From: DATFFO01 sp963772815
GTDB lineage: Bacteria; Actinomycetota; Acidimicrobiia; Spongiisociales; ZC4RG35
Reading direction: 5' to 3'
Assembly (NCBI GenBank): GCA_963772815.1
Contig: CAVYYV010000004.1
Location: 434,001-498,000 of the forward strand
DNA: 64,000 nucleotides
Translations under genes and position numbers: made by a program
Shown: positions 26,627 through 36,200 of the stretch, one piece after another
How the letters are laid out: each line of letters starts with the position of its first letter
How positions within the stretch are numbered: the first letter of the stretch is position 1
Notes under the pieces: generated by a model
What the model saw: only the letters and a program-made list of their open reading frames with translations
Databases searched by the model: none
What the model was told of the DNA's origin: nothing

Positions 26627-27388
26627 ATGACGACCCAACTGAGCGGATCAGTGAAAATGGCCGGCGACGCCGGCTTCGGCGTCGAGGTGCAAATCCATCT
26701 CGAAGAAGAAACCCTCGCCCTGATTTCCCTCAATGGCGGCGAAATCGGTACGTGGTCGCTAGATCAGGTTGGCATCTCATCTCGGCCCGACGGCTTCCAC
26801 CTGCGCCTGGAGGGGGAGGAGGTAGTGCTCCGAACCGAGGACGACGCTCGCTTCGCCCTGGCCCTCGGCGTCACCACCCCCACAAACAGGCTGGCTCGCC
26901 AGATGGCCCGGCTCCGGGACGAGGCCTCGGCCAGCCAGATCACCGTGGACCTGAGCGATGGGTACATCCCTCCGGTCCCCACGTCCGAGAACGTCCCGTC
27001 GCGCCGTTCCAGCCGACTGGCAGAGGGACTTCCATCCCTGGGCCCTCTGGTGGTGGTGGCAGCCACCGTTGCAATCATCGCTTCGATAGTGGCGATCGCC
27101 AGCGGTGCTGCGATCTCGTTTCCGGGGAATATCCCTGCCTGGCCCGCCATGACGGCTACCAGCCTCGTGATGGCTGCGGGAGGTTTTTCGGCCTTCCAGA
27201 ACCCAACCCATGGCCGCGCCGCCATCGCCACCGGCATCGCCATCGGGCTGGTGACGATCCTCCTCAGCGCCGGCCGCCTCTCGGGAGAGGGACTGGCGAA
27301 CCAGGCCCTGCTCGCCTTCACTCTGGCCACGGTGCTCTCGGGGGTCTTGTTGGCGATCGACACCGCAGGGCGCAGCTACCGCGACTGA
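26627..27388 (+). CDS. Membrane protein with an N-terminal PH-like domain
   Basis: About 250 residues. The N-terminal ~90 residues (VEVQIHLEEETLALISLN, GTWSLDQVGISSRPDGFHL, LEGEEVVLRTEDDARFALALG) resemble the small protein encoded at 32830-33150. After a polar linker come four predicted membrane helices. ATG 26627 has GGAGGGAGG upstream, though at a long spacing. In-frame ATG 26588 is an alternative start. No function is known. fpg/nei follows 3 bases after the stop, so the two may be co-transcribed. Confidence 0.75.
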   Translation: MTTQLSGSVKMAGDAGFGVEVQIHLEEETLALISLNGGEIGTWSLDQVGISSRPDGFHLRLEGEEVVLRTEDDARFALALGVTTPTNRLARQMARLRDEASASQITVDLSDGYIPPVPTSENVPSRRSSRLAEGLPSLGPLVVVAATVAIIASIVAIASGAAISFPGNIPAWPAMTATSLVMAAGGFSAFQNPTHGRAAIATGIAIGLVTILLSAGRLSGEGLANQALLAFTLATVLSGVLLAIDTAGRSYRD

Positions 27389-27391
27389 CGG

Positions 27392-28276
27392 ATGCCGGAA
27401 CTCCCCGACATCGTCGTCTACCTCGAGGCCCTGTCGGATCGAGTGATGGGAACGGACCTGGTCGGGGTTCGTATCGCTTCGCCTTCGGTGCTTCGCACAT
27501 TCGACCCTCCCTACGATGCCGCCGTGGGCTCCCCGGTGACGGGCCTTCAGCGGGTCGGGAAGCGGGTCGTGTTCGAATTTCCCGAAGAAATCTTCATTGT
27601 GATTCACCTCATGGTGGCCGGGCGCTTGCGCTGGATGGCACCCGGTGCAGCCATCCCCAAGAAGGTGGGTCTGGCCGGACTCGACTTTGGCCGGGGCAGC
27701 CTGATCTTGACGGAGCAGGGCACCAAGCGACGCGCCGGGCTGTGGGTAGTACGGGGAGAGGGCGCTCTGACCGAACAGGATCGGGGCGGCATCGAACCGC
27801 TGGAGATGAGCGTCGGCGAGATGGCAAAGGAGTTGCAGCGAGAGAACCGCACCATCAAACGAGCTCTCACCGATCCGCGCTTGATATCGGGAATCGGGAA
27901 CGCCTACTCGGATGAGATCCTGTGGGAAGCACGGCTATCGCCTACGTTGCGCACACGCTCGATGACCGACGAGCAGATGGAGATCCTCCATGCCGCGGTG
28001 CAGAAGTCGCTACGGGATTGGACCGAGCGGCTGCGCCGAGAAGTGGGGAAGGGGTGGCCGGACAAGGTCACGGCCTTCCGGCCGGACATGGCCGTGCACG
28101 GACGGTATGGAGAGGCGTGCCCGCGTTGCGGGTCACCTGTGCAACGCATCGTCTACGCCAGCAACGAGACCAACTATTGCGCCACCTGCCAGACGGGAGG
28201 CAAACTGCTGGCCGACCGGTCGCTCTCTCGGCTGCTGAAAGAAGACTGGCCCAAGACGGTGGACGAATTGGAGTGA
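27392..28276 (+). CDS. Fpg/Nei-family DNA glycosylase
   Basis: This is a bifunctional glycosylase/AP lyase of the formamidopyrimidine/endonuclease VIII family for oxidised bases. The catalytic N-terminus MPELPD (Pro2, Glu3) is intact. The H2TH region (RLISGIGNAYSDEILWEARLSP) and the C-terminal zinc finger (CPRCG...YCATCQTGG) are present. Length is 294 residues. Whether it is closer to Fpg or Nei cannot be settled by eye. It starts 3 bases after the membrane-protein gene. Confidence 0.9.
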   Translation: MPELPDIVVYLEALSDRVMGTDLVGVRIASPSVLRTFDPPYDAAVGSPVTGLQRVGKRVVFEFPEEIFIVIHLMVAGRLRWMAPGAAIPKKVGLAGLDFGRGSLILTEQGTKRRAGLWVVRGEGALTEQDRGGIEPLEMSVGEMAKELQRENRTIKRALTDPRLISGIGNAYSDEILWEARLSPTLRTRSMTDEQMEILHAAVQKSLRDWTERLRREVGKGWPDKVTAFRPDMAVHGRYGEACPRCGSPVQRIVYASNETNYCATCQTGGKLLADRSLSRLLKEDWPKTVDELE

Positions 28277-28444
28277 GGACGCTTCTCCCGCTCCTCTTGA
28301 TCGGCACCCTGGTGGCGTGCAGCGCCCCAGCGTCACAGAGCCCAGGTTCGCTCTGAGAAGGATTCCTGTATCGAACAGGCCGGGCTTTATCCGCGGGCCA
28401 CGATCACCGTGGTCGGCACCGAGGACGGCCGTTGCGCCGACTAA
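28273..28444 (+). pseudogene. Small lipoprotein gene with internal frameshift
   Basis: GTG 28273 overlaps the glycosylase stop (GTGA) and encodes a lipoprotein signal with lipobox LVAC. The frame stops after 27 codons at 28354. In the +1 frame the reading continues SEKDSCIEQAGLYPRATITV...EDGRCAD to TAA 28442-28444, giving a plausible protein of about 56 residues. One extra base near 28330-28354 would explain it. Function unknown. Confidence 0.55.
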
Positions 28445-28484
28445 CGAGGCGAAGATCGCTTCCTCTTGACCTCCGGGTTGCCTA

Positions 28485-28500
28485 TCGAACATATGTTCGA
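28485..28500 (+). promoter_or_regulatory. LexA (SOS) box upstream of imuA'
   Basis: TCGAACATATGTTCGA is a perfect 16-bp palindrome. It fits the actinobacterial/Gram-positive LexA consensus (CGAAC-N4-GTTCG). A TAGGAT -10-like box follows directly at 28501-28506, so LexA would block this promoter. Confidence 0.9.
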
Positions 28501-28537
28501 TAGGATCATGAGTCCGAAATAATGGAGTCAGGGAGCG

Positions 28538-29182
28538 GTGGCCCTCATCACCCCCCGGTCAACGGGCACGGCCGGCCAGTTTCACAGACAGTCGATATTG
28601 ACCCTGCAACCCGGCCGGATCACCGAGCTGACCGGGTTCACCGGTCTGGGCATGACACGGCTGGGGCTGAGATTCCTGGCGGCGCCGTCGCGACGGTCCC
28701 CGGTGGTGACGTTGGACGTAAAGGGGTGGCTTTCCCCGTTGGCGGCCTGGGAGGTCGGGGTGGACCCCGAACGCCTGGTTGTGATCCGCTGTCCCGATCC
28801 GAAGATGTGGACCCAGTTGGCAGCAGTGCTCATGGAGGGGGTGCGGGCCATGTATGCCGAGGTCCCCGTCACGGTACGTGACCACGATTTGAGGCGACTG
28901 GCGGCTTTGGCCCGGGCTCGTCAGGTGGGAGTGGTGTTCAGGCATCTCGGTGATGGCCTGCCGTCGGGAGTGGCCCATCTGCGGCTTCGGGCCCTGGAAG
29001 TGCAATGGGAGGGGATGGAGGAGGGCCATGGCCGTCTCCGTCGGCGCCATCTGGTGCTGGAGGCTTCGGGAAAGGCCATGGCAGGGATGACACGAAGGAT
29101 CGAGATGGTGGACGATGGTGCGGACCTTGTGTGTGTGGTATCCGAATTGGGCGCTGGGGAGGGCGGACGCGCCACCGGATGA
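28538..29182 (+). CDS. imuA': ImuA'-type RecA-like SOS mutagenesis protein
   Basis: The 214-residue RecA-fold protein carries a degenerate Walker A (GFTGLGMTR in place of GxxxxGKT). It lies directly upstream of an ImuB-type polymerase and behind a LexA box. ImuA' proteins act with ImuB and DnaE2 in error-prone lesion bypass. GTG 28538 is the only good start in frame, though its ribosome site is weak. The gene overlaps imuB by 68 bases. Confidence 0.78.
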   Translation: MALITPRSTGTAGQFHRQSILTLQPGRITELTGFTGLGMTRLGLRFLAAPSRRSPVVTLDVKGWLSPLAAWEVGVDPERLVVIRCPDPKMWTQLAAVLMEGVRAMYAEVPVTVRDHDLRRLAALARARQVGVVFRHLGDGLPSGVAHLRLRALEVQWEGMEEGHGRLRRRHLVLEASGKAMAGMTRRIEMVDDGADLVCVVSELGAGEGGRATG

Positions 29183-30600
29183 GCCGGTCGTGGTGGTGGA
29201 AGGAAACCCTGCTCGGGTCATAGCCGCATCCGCCGCCGCTTCTTCAGGGCAGAAGGTGATCGGCTTGCTCCGGCGTCAGGTCGAGGCGTTGGTGCCCTCG
29301 GCCCTGGTCCTGATACGTGACAGGGGCGAGGAAGCTCGCCGCTTCGAGCGCGTCGTGTCCGCCATCGAAGATGCCGTTCCTCGTGTGGAAGTGGGGGAGC
29401 CCGGCCTGGCCTATGTGCCGGTGGGAGGGGCAGTGCGCTACTACGGCACGGAGAGCCAGGTGGCCGCCCGGGTGTTGGACTTAATTCCTCCCGGGGCGAA
29501 GATCGGCCTGGCCGATGGCATCTTTGCCGCTCGTAGGGCGGCCGAGCAAGCCGGAGAGGCTCCCCTCATGATCGAGGACACTGCTTCGTTCCTGGCCGAC
29601 CTCGAGATAGAGGCTCTGGGGCCGGGCGAGCTGGTGGAGACCTTTCGTTGGCTAGGGGTTACCACCCTGGGAGCTCTGGCCGACCTTCCCCGTCCCGCCA
29701 TCGCCTCTCGGTTCGGGCAGGAGGGCCTGGCTGCTCACCGTCTGTCCTGTGGGGAAGACCGCATGCCTTCGCCCCGATCCATTCCCTCCGAGACGGCGGT
29801 TTCCTCGGTTCACACCGATGAGCCCCTGACCAACACCGACCAAGTTGCCTTCGTGACCCGCAGCCTGGCGGTCGAGATGTTGAGCGCCCTCCGTTCTATG
29901 AGGGTGTCTCCTTACCGGGTCGAAGTGCAGGTCGAAGCGGCAGACGGATCAACGCGAAAGTCGGGTGTGGCGGTCGGTCGATCCTTTCGATGATCAGGCC
30001 CTGTCGGAACGAGTCTGGTGGCAATTGAGGGCGTGGATGGACACTCCGGGCGGGGTGCCCGGCGGTCTGGTGAGGATCAGGCTCGATCCCTCCGATCTCT
30101 CTGACGAAGGTCGACAGCTGCCCCTCCTGGAACAGGTGGGCAGCGGGTGGCAGGAGGTAGATGAGGGTCGTCACGATGTGGACAGGGCCCTGCAACGGGT
30201 CCAGGCCCTGGTCGGCCCTGATGCCGTCCTCCAGGCACTTCCCCAGGGTGGGCGTATGCCTCACGACCAGGTGCACTGGTTTCCCTGGGGGGAAGAGCCG
30301 GGCCCGGCCGAGCGGGATCCTGATGCCCCATGGCCGGGAAGAGTGCCATCGCCCAGCCCGGCACTGGTGTCGGCTTCACCCCCTCTTTTGGAGGTCGAGT
30401 GGGACGGTGGAATGCCGGTTCGGGTGAGGATGGGGACGAGGTGGGAAACGGTCCTGGGCTGGAGCGGGCCCTGGCGAATGACCGGCCGGTGGTGGCGGGG
30501 CGAAAAGCCGGTGGATCGTTATCAGATGGTCACTTCGCTGGGAGCGGTGTTGTGCGTGGTTGCCGACGGCAAGGCCTACCTGGCCGGCGTCTACGACTGA
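29115..30600 (+). CDS. imuB: ImuB-type Y-family polymerase-like protein, interrupted by one frameshift
   Basis: ImuB is a catalytically dead Y-family protein that links DnaE2 and the beta clamp. The first frame (29115-29993) starts LCVWYPNWALGR, without the metal-binding aspartates of active Y polymerases. It breaks after EAADGSTRKSG. The +1 frame continues VWRSVDPFDDQALSERVWW and runs to TGA 30598-30600. One extra base near 29957 (aagtcggg) restores a single protein of about 494 residues. The C-terminus (SLGAVLCVVADGKAYLAGVYD) is typical of ImuB. It is in an operon with imuA'. Confidence 0.82.
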
Positions 30601-30622
30601 GCCAGGAATCAACCCGAGGGCA

Positions 30623-31361
30623 CTACGGCTCAGACACCAGATCAGCCAGTCGGGACTCGATCACGCCGTACACCTCGTCGCGGCAGTCTGGTGGTGTCGG
30701 CGTGGGTCAGCCCGGTCGTCTCCACCGGGCTCTCCACCACCACCTTGACCTGGCCGCCGCGAATCCTCATGGAGTGGGGACGCCATGCCTCGTACGTGCC
30801 CTGGATGGCGACCGGCAACACGGGGAGTTGGGCTGTCACAGCCATGGTGAATGCGCCTTTCTTGAAGACCGCCAGATCCCCGGTCCGTGAACGGGTCCCC
30901 TCTGGGTAGATGATCAGCGATCTACCCGTTGCGATCAGTTTCTTGGCCTGGACGTTGATCTGATCGTGTATAGCAGCGTGGGCGGACCGGTCCACCTCCA
31001 CTATCCCGATCGAGCGCATCGCCGTCGCCAACAAGGGAATCGTGAAGAGCTCCATTTTGGCCAGGAACCTGATCGGCAGTGGAACCGCCAGGAAACACAC
31101 CATGATGTCCAGGTTCGAAAAGTGATTGGCTACGACGACGTAGGAGCGAGCCGGGTCGATGTGGTGTTGTCCTTCGACCTCCATGCGAACCCCCGCCGCC
31201 ATCAGCCAGATCCGGCTCCACATGCGAGCGGTGCGATCGATCCATGGGCTGGTCGGGGCGATTCTCGACAGGACTATCACCGCCAGAGATCCCACGATCG
31301 TGGCCAACGGCCCGGCCACGGCGGTCAGGACGATGCGTGGCAGACAACGCAGGGTCTCCAT
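30623..31361 (-). CDS. plsC: 1-acyl-sn-glycerol-3-phosphate acyltransferase (PlsC), 3' end frameshifted
   Basis: PlsC transfers the second acyl chain to lysophosphatidic acid at the inner membrane. Motif I NHFSNLD and motif III YPEGTRS are intact, with an N-terminal membrane segment. In the raw frame the protein ends abnormally (LPRRGVRRDRVPTG, stop at 30642). Dropping one base near 30685 gives the natural end RDEVYGVIESRLADLVSEP with TAG at 30623-30625. Catalytic parts lie before the shift, so an enzyme could still be made. Confidence 0.88.
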
Positions 31362-31380
31362 GTGGAAATCGTAGACCGGC

Positions 31381-32127
31381 TCAACCCCGGTCTTGGATCA
31401 GTCCCGAAAGAGTCTCCCAACAGGTCTCAGCCCAGATCAGGTGACCGGCAGCGTTGGGATGGAACCGGTCCGGTGACCACACGTCGCGTCGTGTCCGGAA
31501 CTGCTCGCTAGCCCAGCCCCACTGCTCGGCCTTGTGTGCGCCGTGACGGGCCGCGACCTCGTCATGCACTCGATCGGCTCTGCGAGCCAGTTGGGTGACC
31601 ATCTGACTCAGCGGGGGTGCCAGCCTGGGGATGGCGCCCATGTCACCCACGCCGCTCACGAGGACCTCACTTCCCGATTCCACCAACGTCGACACGATCG
31701 TGTCGAGATTGGCTGAGAGTCGGCGCATGGGCACCCCGCGGATGACGTCGTTTGCCCCTACGGAGACGAGCGCCACATGGGGAAGAAATGCGACGGCGGC
31801 GTCCAGTTGGTCGGCCACCAGATCGGCCGAGGTAGCGCCTCCCTCTCCCACCGAGCGGAGCAGAATCGGCCGGCCCAGTCTTTCGGACAGCCGGCGGACG
31901 ACGACCCGCACCCAGATCTCCTCGGGGCCCCGAACTCCTGGTGCAGTCAGTGTCGAGTCCCCCAGAGCGCTGATCCGCAACGGTGTCCCGCTCCCGGCCA
32001 GCGAGATCGACGGATCGAACGAGCGCTGTTCGGGGACCGGCCACAACACGGCTGCGGCAAGCTCGGCGCTCAATGTGAGCGCGCCGGCCACCGCCAATCG
32101 GCGGGCGACCCTTCCCGGCGTTGTCAT
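31381..32127 (-). CDS. SGNH/GDSL-type hydrolase, exported or membrane-anchored
   Basis: The 248-residue esterase/lipase-fold protein has an N-terminal hydrophobic segment (RLAVAGALTLSAELAAAVLWP). SGNH blocks are GDSTLTAPG (nucleophile Ser), GEGG, GANDV and DRFHPNAAGH (Asp/His). The substrate is unknown. ATG 32127 follows a CACCAT box by 7 bases; ATG 32136 and longer starts are less likely. It ends 19 bases from the plsC start, so the two may form an operon. Confidence 0.85.
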   Translation of the reverse strand: MTTPGRVARRLAVAGALTLSAELAAAVLWPVPEQRSFDPSISLAGSGTPLRISALGDSTLTAPGVRGPEEIWVRVVVRRLSERLGRPILLRSVGEGGATSADLVADQLDAAVAFLPHVALVSVGANDVIRGVPMRRLSANLDTIVSTLVESGSEVLVSGVGDMGAIPRLAPPLSQMVTQLARRADRVHDEVAARHGAHKAEQWGWASEQFRTRRDVWSPDRFHPNAAGHLIWAETCWETLSGLIQDRG

Positions 32128-32134
32128 AAACACC

Positions 32135-32140
32135 ATGGTG
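32135..32140 (-). promoter_or_regulatory. -10 box for the SGNH hydrolase gene
   Basis: Minus-strand CACCAT lies 7 bases before ATG 32127, the same arrangement as serC. Confidence 0.35.
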
Positions 32141-32329
32141 CCATGCTCTGAAGACCTTGCGGTACGTGGGCCGTGTCGGCCCGCCGGGGTCGCGCCCGGG
32201 TTGAAATGGCCCGGGTCGACCATCGTGCCCGGACGACGACGCGCACACGGTCGTCGCGTCCGCTCCGGCAACTCGGCGACTTCTGATCGGCTCATCGACA
32301 ACGTCCCCGTCTGTTTCGAGACGACCGGT

Positions 32330-32335
32330 TAGCCT
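32330..32335 (+). promoter_or_regulatory. -10 box for the MarR gene
   Basis: TAGCCT lies 9 bases before ATG 32345. Confidence 0.35.
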
Positions 32336-32344
32336 GTGGGGTAG

Positions 32345-32791
32345 ATGGAGATCATCAACGACGATGAGATCAGAGCCTGGGAAGCCTTCGTGCGCGCTCA
32401 TCGCTTTCTCGTCTCTCAGATCGATGCAGAGCTACAGGAAGCTCATGACTTGCCTCTTTTCTGGTATGAGGCACTCATCCAAATCGAACGAGCCGGTGAT
32501 CCACTCCGCATGCATCAGTTGGCAGACCGACTGCTGCTCTCGCGCAGTGCCGCCTCTCGCTTCGTCGATCGGCTGGAGGAGCACGGCTTGGTCAGGCGAA
32601 CCCTGGCCCAGAAGGATCGAAGGGGGATGGAGGTCAGCCTCACCCCCCTAGGGAGTCAGCGGCTCGGAAACGCCCGGCAGACCCACGCCGTTTGCGTGCG
32701 CCGTTACTTTCTCGACCATCTGGATCAGGAAGGGCTCGAGGCCCTCACGTCTGTCACCGCCCGAATGTTGGAGGGCGATGACCGGACTTGA
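32345..32791 (+). CDS. MarR-family transcriptional regulator
   Basis: The 148-residue protein has a winged helix with recognition helix region LLLSRSAASRFVDRLEEHGLV and wing DRRGMEVSLTPLG. This is the classic MarR pattern. MarR proteins usually control a neighbouring gene in response to small molecules. The nearest candidates are the divergent SGNH hydrolase/plsC pair. The target is unproven. Confidence 0.9.
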   Translation: MEIINDDEIRAWEAFVRAHRFLVSQIDAELQEAHDLPLFWYEALIQIERAGDPLRMHQLADRLLLSRSAASRFVDRLEEHGLVRRTLAQKDRRGMEVSLTPLGSQRLGNARQTHAVCVRRYFLDHLDQEGLEALTSVTARMLEGDDRT

Positions 32792-32829
32792 CACAGCCGG
32801 ACCGGTCGATAGGTACGGAGGGAGGCCCT

Positions 32830-33150
32830 TCAGCCGGTGTCGGCCACTTGACGGAGCCGGTCGGCCAGGCCGAAACGGGGCCGGTCACCGGTGGTCAAAT
32901 CGATCTCCAGGTCGACCCCCGTGGCGAATCCTGAGGGGTCGTCGGGGTTGAAGGCCAGAGCCTCGCCCTCGATGGTGAGCGAGAAGCGAAAGATGCTTTC
33001 CCGGCGGACATGGACGTCGGCCGCATCCCAGGATCCGATCCTCTGTCGATCGGACCACATCCTGATTCGCCCGTCGTCGACCTGGAGGGTCACTCTGAGT
33101 GGCTCATCCTGGCCGCTGATCGGTTGAAGTATGCCCTGAAACTTTTGCAC
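32830..33150 (-). CDS. Small PH-like domain protein of unknown function
   Basis: About 106 residues from GTG 33150, which has a strong AGGGAGGA ribosome site 5 bases upstream. The open frame extends 14 codons further. The pattern LRVTLQVDDGRIRMW, IGSWDAADVHVRRES, FRFSLTIEGEALAFNPDD, SGFA resembles the N-terminal domain of the membrane protein at 26627-27388. No enzyme motif is visible. The gene is divergent from icmF with a 59-base gap. Confidence 0.75.
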   Translation of the reverse strand: MQKFQGILQPISGQDEPLRVTLQVDDGRIRMWSDRQRIGSWDAADVHVRRESIFRFSLTIEGEALAFNPDDPSGFATGVDLEIDLTTGDRPRFGLADRLRQVADTG

Positions 33151-33197
33151 CCGGTTCCTCCCTGGGTCCCGAGACCCAATTCTAGCCACCACGCCTT

Positions 33198-33203
33198 TAC
33201 CAT
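33198..33203 (+). promoter_or_regulatory. -10 box for icmF
   Basis: TACCAT lies 6 bases before ATG 33210, a clear leaderless promoter arrangement. Confidence 0.5.
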
Positions 33204-33209
33204 GGAAGC

Positions 33210-36200
33210 ATGAATCTCACGCCCGCTCCGCGCCGTTTTGTGACTGGGACGACGTTGTTTGATGGTCATGATGCGGCGATCAATATTTTTCGCCGGATTC
33301 TGCAGGCGAGGGGGGCGGAGGTGGTCCATTTGGGTCATAACCGGTCGGGGACCGACATCGTGGAGACGGCGATCGAGGAGGATGCTCATGCGATTGCGGT
33401 GACTTCGTATCAGGGGGGGCATATGGAGTTTTATCGGTACTTGCGTGATTTGTTGGTGGAGCGGGACGCGTCTCATATAAGGATTTTCGGGGGTGGAGGG
33501 GGGACGATCTTGCCGTGGGAGGGTGAGGAGTTGGCGGCTTATGGGGTGACGCGGATCTATTCGCCTGATGATGGGCGCCGGTTGGGGTTGGAGGGGATGG
33601 TGGATGACATGTTGGCGCGGACGGATTTCGTGCGGGGTGAGCTGGGTGGGGACACGGAGGGGTTGTTGGGGCGGCTTCGGTCGGGGGATCGGGCGGCGGT
33701 GGCGTTGTTGATTTCGGCGGCGGAGAATTTCTCGGAGAAGTATCCGGAGATCTTGGAGCGGGTTTCGGGGTTGGCGGCGGGGTCTGAGGCTGTGGTGGTT
33801 GGTTTGACGGGGACGGGGGGTTCGGGGAAGTCGTCTTTGACCGATGAGGTGGTGCGGCGGTTCCTGTTGGATCAGGGGGACCGTTCGGTGGCGGTGTTGT
33901 CGGTGGATCCGTCCCGGCGCCGGTCGGGGGGTGCGTTGTTGGGGGATCGGATCAGGATGAACTCGATTCCCCACCCGAGGGCGTATATGCGGTCGATGGC
34001 GACTCGGGAGTCTTCTTTGTCGTTGTCGGCCGATATCGGGTCCGCCATCGACATCGTTAAGGCGGCCGGGTTCGATTTGGTGTTGTTGGAGACGTCGGGG
34101 ATCGGTCAGGCGGACACCGAGATGGTGGATCTGGTGGATGTCGGGGTGTATGTGATGACGCCCGAGTATGGGGCCGCCACCCAGTTGGAGAAGATCGACA
34201 TGTTGGATTTCGCCGATCTGGTGGTGGTGAACAAGGCGGACAAGGCGGGGTGGGAGGACGCGTTGCGGGATGTGCGCAAGCAGGTGCGGCGCAACCGGGT
34301 GGCATTCGACGTGCCGGATGAGGAGTTGGGGGTGTGTGCGACCATCGCGTCGGATTTCAACGATCCGGGCACGAACCGTTTCTATCTGGAGTTGATGGGC
34401 AAGGTCGATGAGGCGTCGGTGGAGGACTTTGCGCCTCGGATCGACCTGGTGACCGAGCCCGGGGCCAAGGCGGTGATCGTGCCGGCCAATCGGGAGCGGT
34501 ATCTGGCCGAGATAGCCGAAGGGAACCGGGCCTATGACGCCTGGGCGGCTCGGGAGGCGGAAGCGGCCGAGGCGGCGTATCGGATGGCCGGTGCGGCGGA
34601 GGCGACCGGTGATCCGGAGTTGGCGGAGCGGGCGGCCGAGTCGTGGGAGAGGATCGACTCGGGGCTGCGAGCCCGCCTGGACGGCTGGGAGGAGATGACC
34701 GCCGCCTATTCGGGCGATACGTTGTCCTATCAGGTGCGGGGGAGGGCGGTAGAGGCTCCGCTGCGGGTCGAGACGTTGAGCCACACCAAGGTGGCCAAGG
34801 TGGCGTTGCCCAAGATGCGCTCGTGGGGGGACCGGGTTCGGTGGCTGACCCAGGAGAACCTCCCCGGCGCTTTCCCCTACACGGCCGGCATATATCCGTT
34901 GAAACGGACCCAGGAGGACCCGACTCGGATGTTCGCCGGGGAGGGCCCCCCCGAACAGACCAACCGCCGGTTCCACTATCTGGCCGAGGGGATGCCGGCC
35001 AAGCGGCTTTCCACCGCCTTCGACTCGGTGACCCTGTATGGGGAGGACCCGGCCGAACGTCCCGACATCTACGGCAAGGTGGGCAACTCGGGGGTGTCGG
35101 TGGCGTCCCTGGACGACGCCAAGAAGCTGTATTCGGGTTTCGACCTCCTGGATCCGGCCACCTCGGTGTCGATGACCATCAACGGTCCCGCTCCCATCAT
35201 CCTGGGTTACTTCCTGAACGCGGCCATTGACCAGGCCTGTGAGAAACACATTCTGGCCAACGGCCTCCAAGATCAGGTCGAAGCCGCCTTCGAGAAGGTG
35301 TACGGGGACGGGCCCCGACCCCGATATGTGGGGCCGCTGCCCGACGGCCACGACGGGCTGGGACTGATGCTGTTGGGCGTCACCGGCGACCAGGTGCTCG
35401 AACCCCGAGTCTATGAGCGGATCAAAGCCGACACGCTCAAGACGGTGCGGGGCACCGTCCAGGCCGACATCCTGAAAGAAGACCAGGCCCAGAACACCTG
35501 CATCTTCTCCACCGAGTTCGCACTCAAGATGATGGGCGACATCCAGCAGTACTTCACCGACTGGGGGGTGCGGAACTTCTATTCGGTGTCCATCTCGGGC
35601 TTTCACATGGCCGAAGCGGGCGCCAACCCCATCACCCAGCTGGCCTTCACCCTGGCCAATGGGTTCACCTACGTCGAGTACTACCTGGCCCGGGGCCTCG
35701 ACATCGACGAGTTCGCCCCCAACCTGTCGTTCTTCTTCTCCAACGGCATCGACGCCGAATACGCCGTCATCGGTCGAGTGGCGAGGAGGATCTGGGCCAA
35801 AGCACTCAAGCACCGCTACGGAGCCAACGACCGCTCCCAGATGCTCAAATACCACATCCAAACCTCCGGGCGGAGCCTGCACGCCCAAGAGATCGGCTTC
35901 AACGACATCCGCACCACCCTCCAAGCCCTCTACGCCATCTACGACAACTGCAATTCGCTGCACACCAACGCCTACGACGAAGCCATCACCACCCCCACCG
36001 AAGAATCCGTCCGCCGGGCCATGGCCATCCAACTGATCATCAACCGCGAGCTCGGCCTGGCCCGCAACGAAAACCCCCTCCAGGGCTCCTACATCATCGA
36101 AGAGCTCACCGACCTGGTCGAAGAAGCCGTCCTCACCGAATTCGAACGCATCTCCAGCCGGGGCGGAGTCCTCGGCGCCATGGAACGCCAATACCAGCGC

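Noticed and set aside
26437..27915. 492-codon open frame across ettA start, membrane protein and glycosylase
   Set aside because: It conflicts with three supported genes and encodes Arg/Gly/Pro-rich sequence without motifs.
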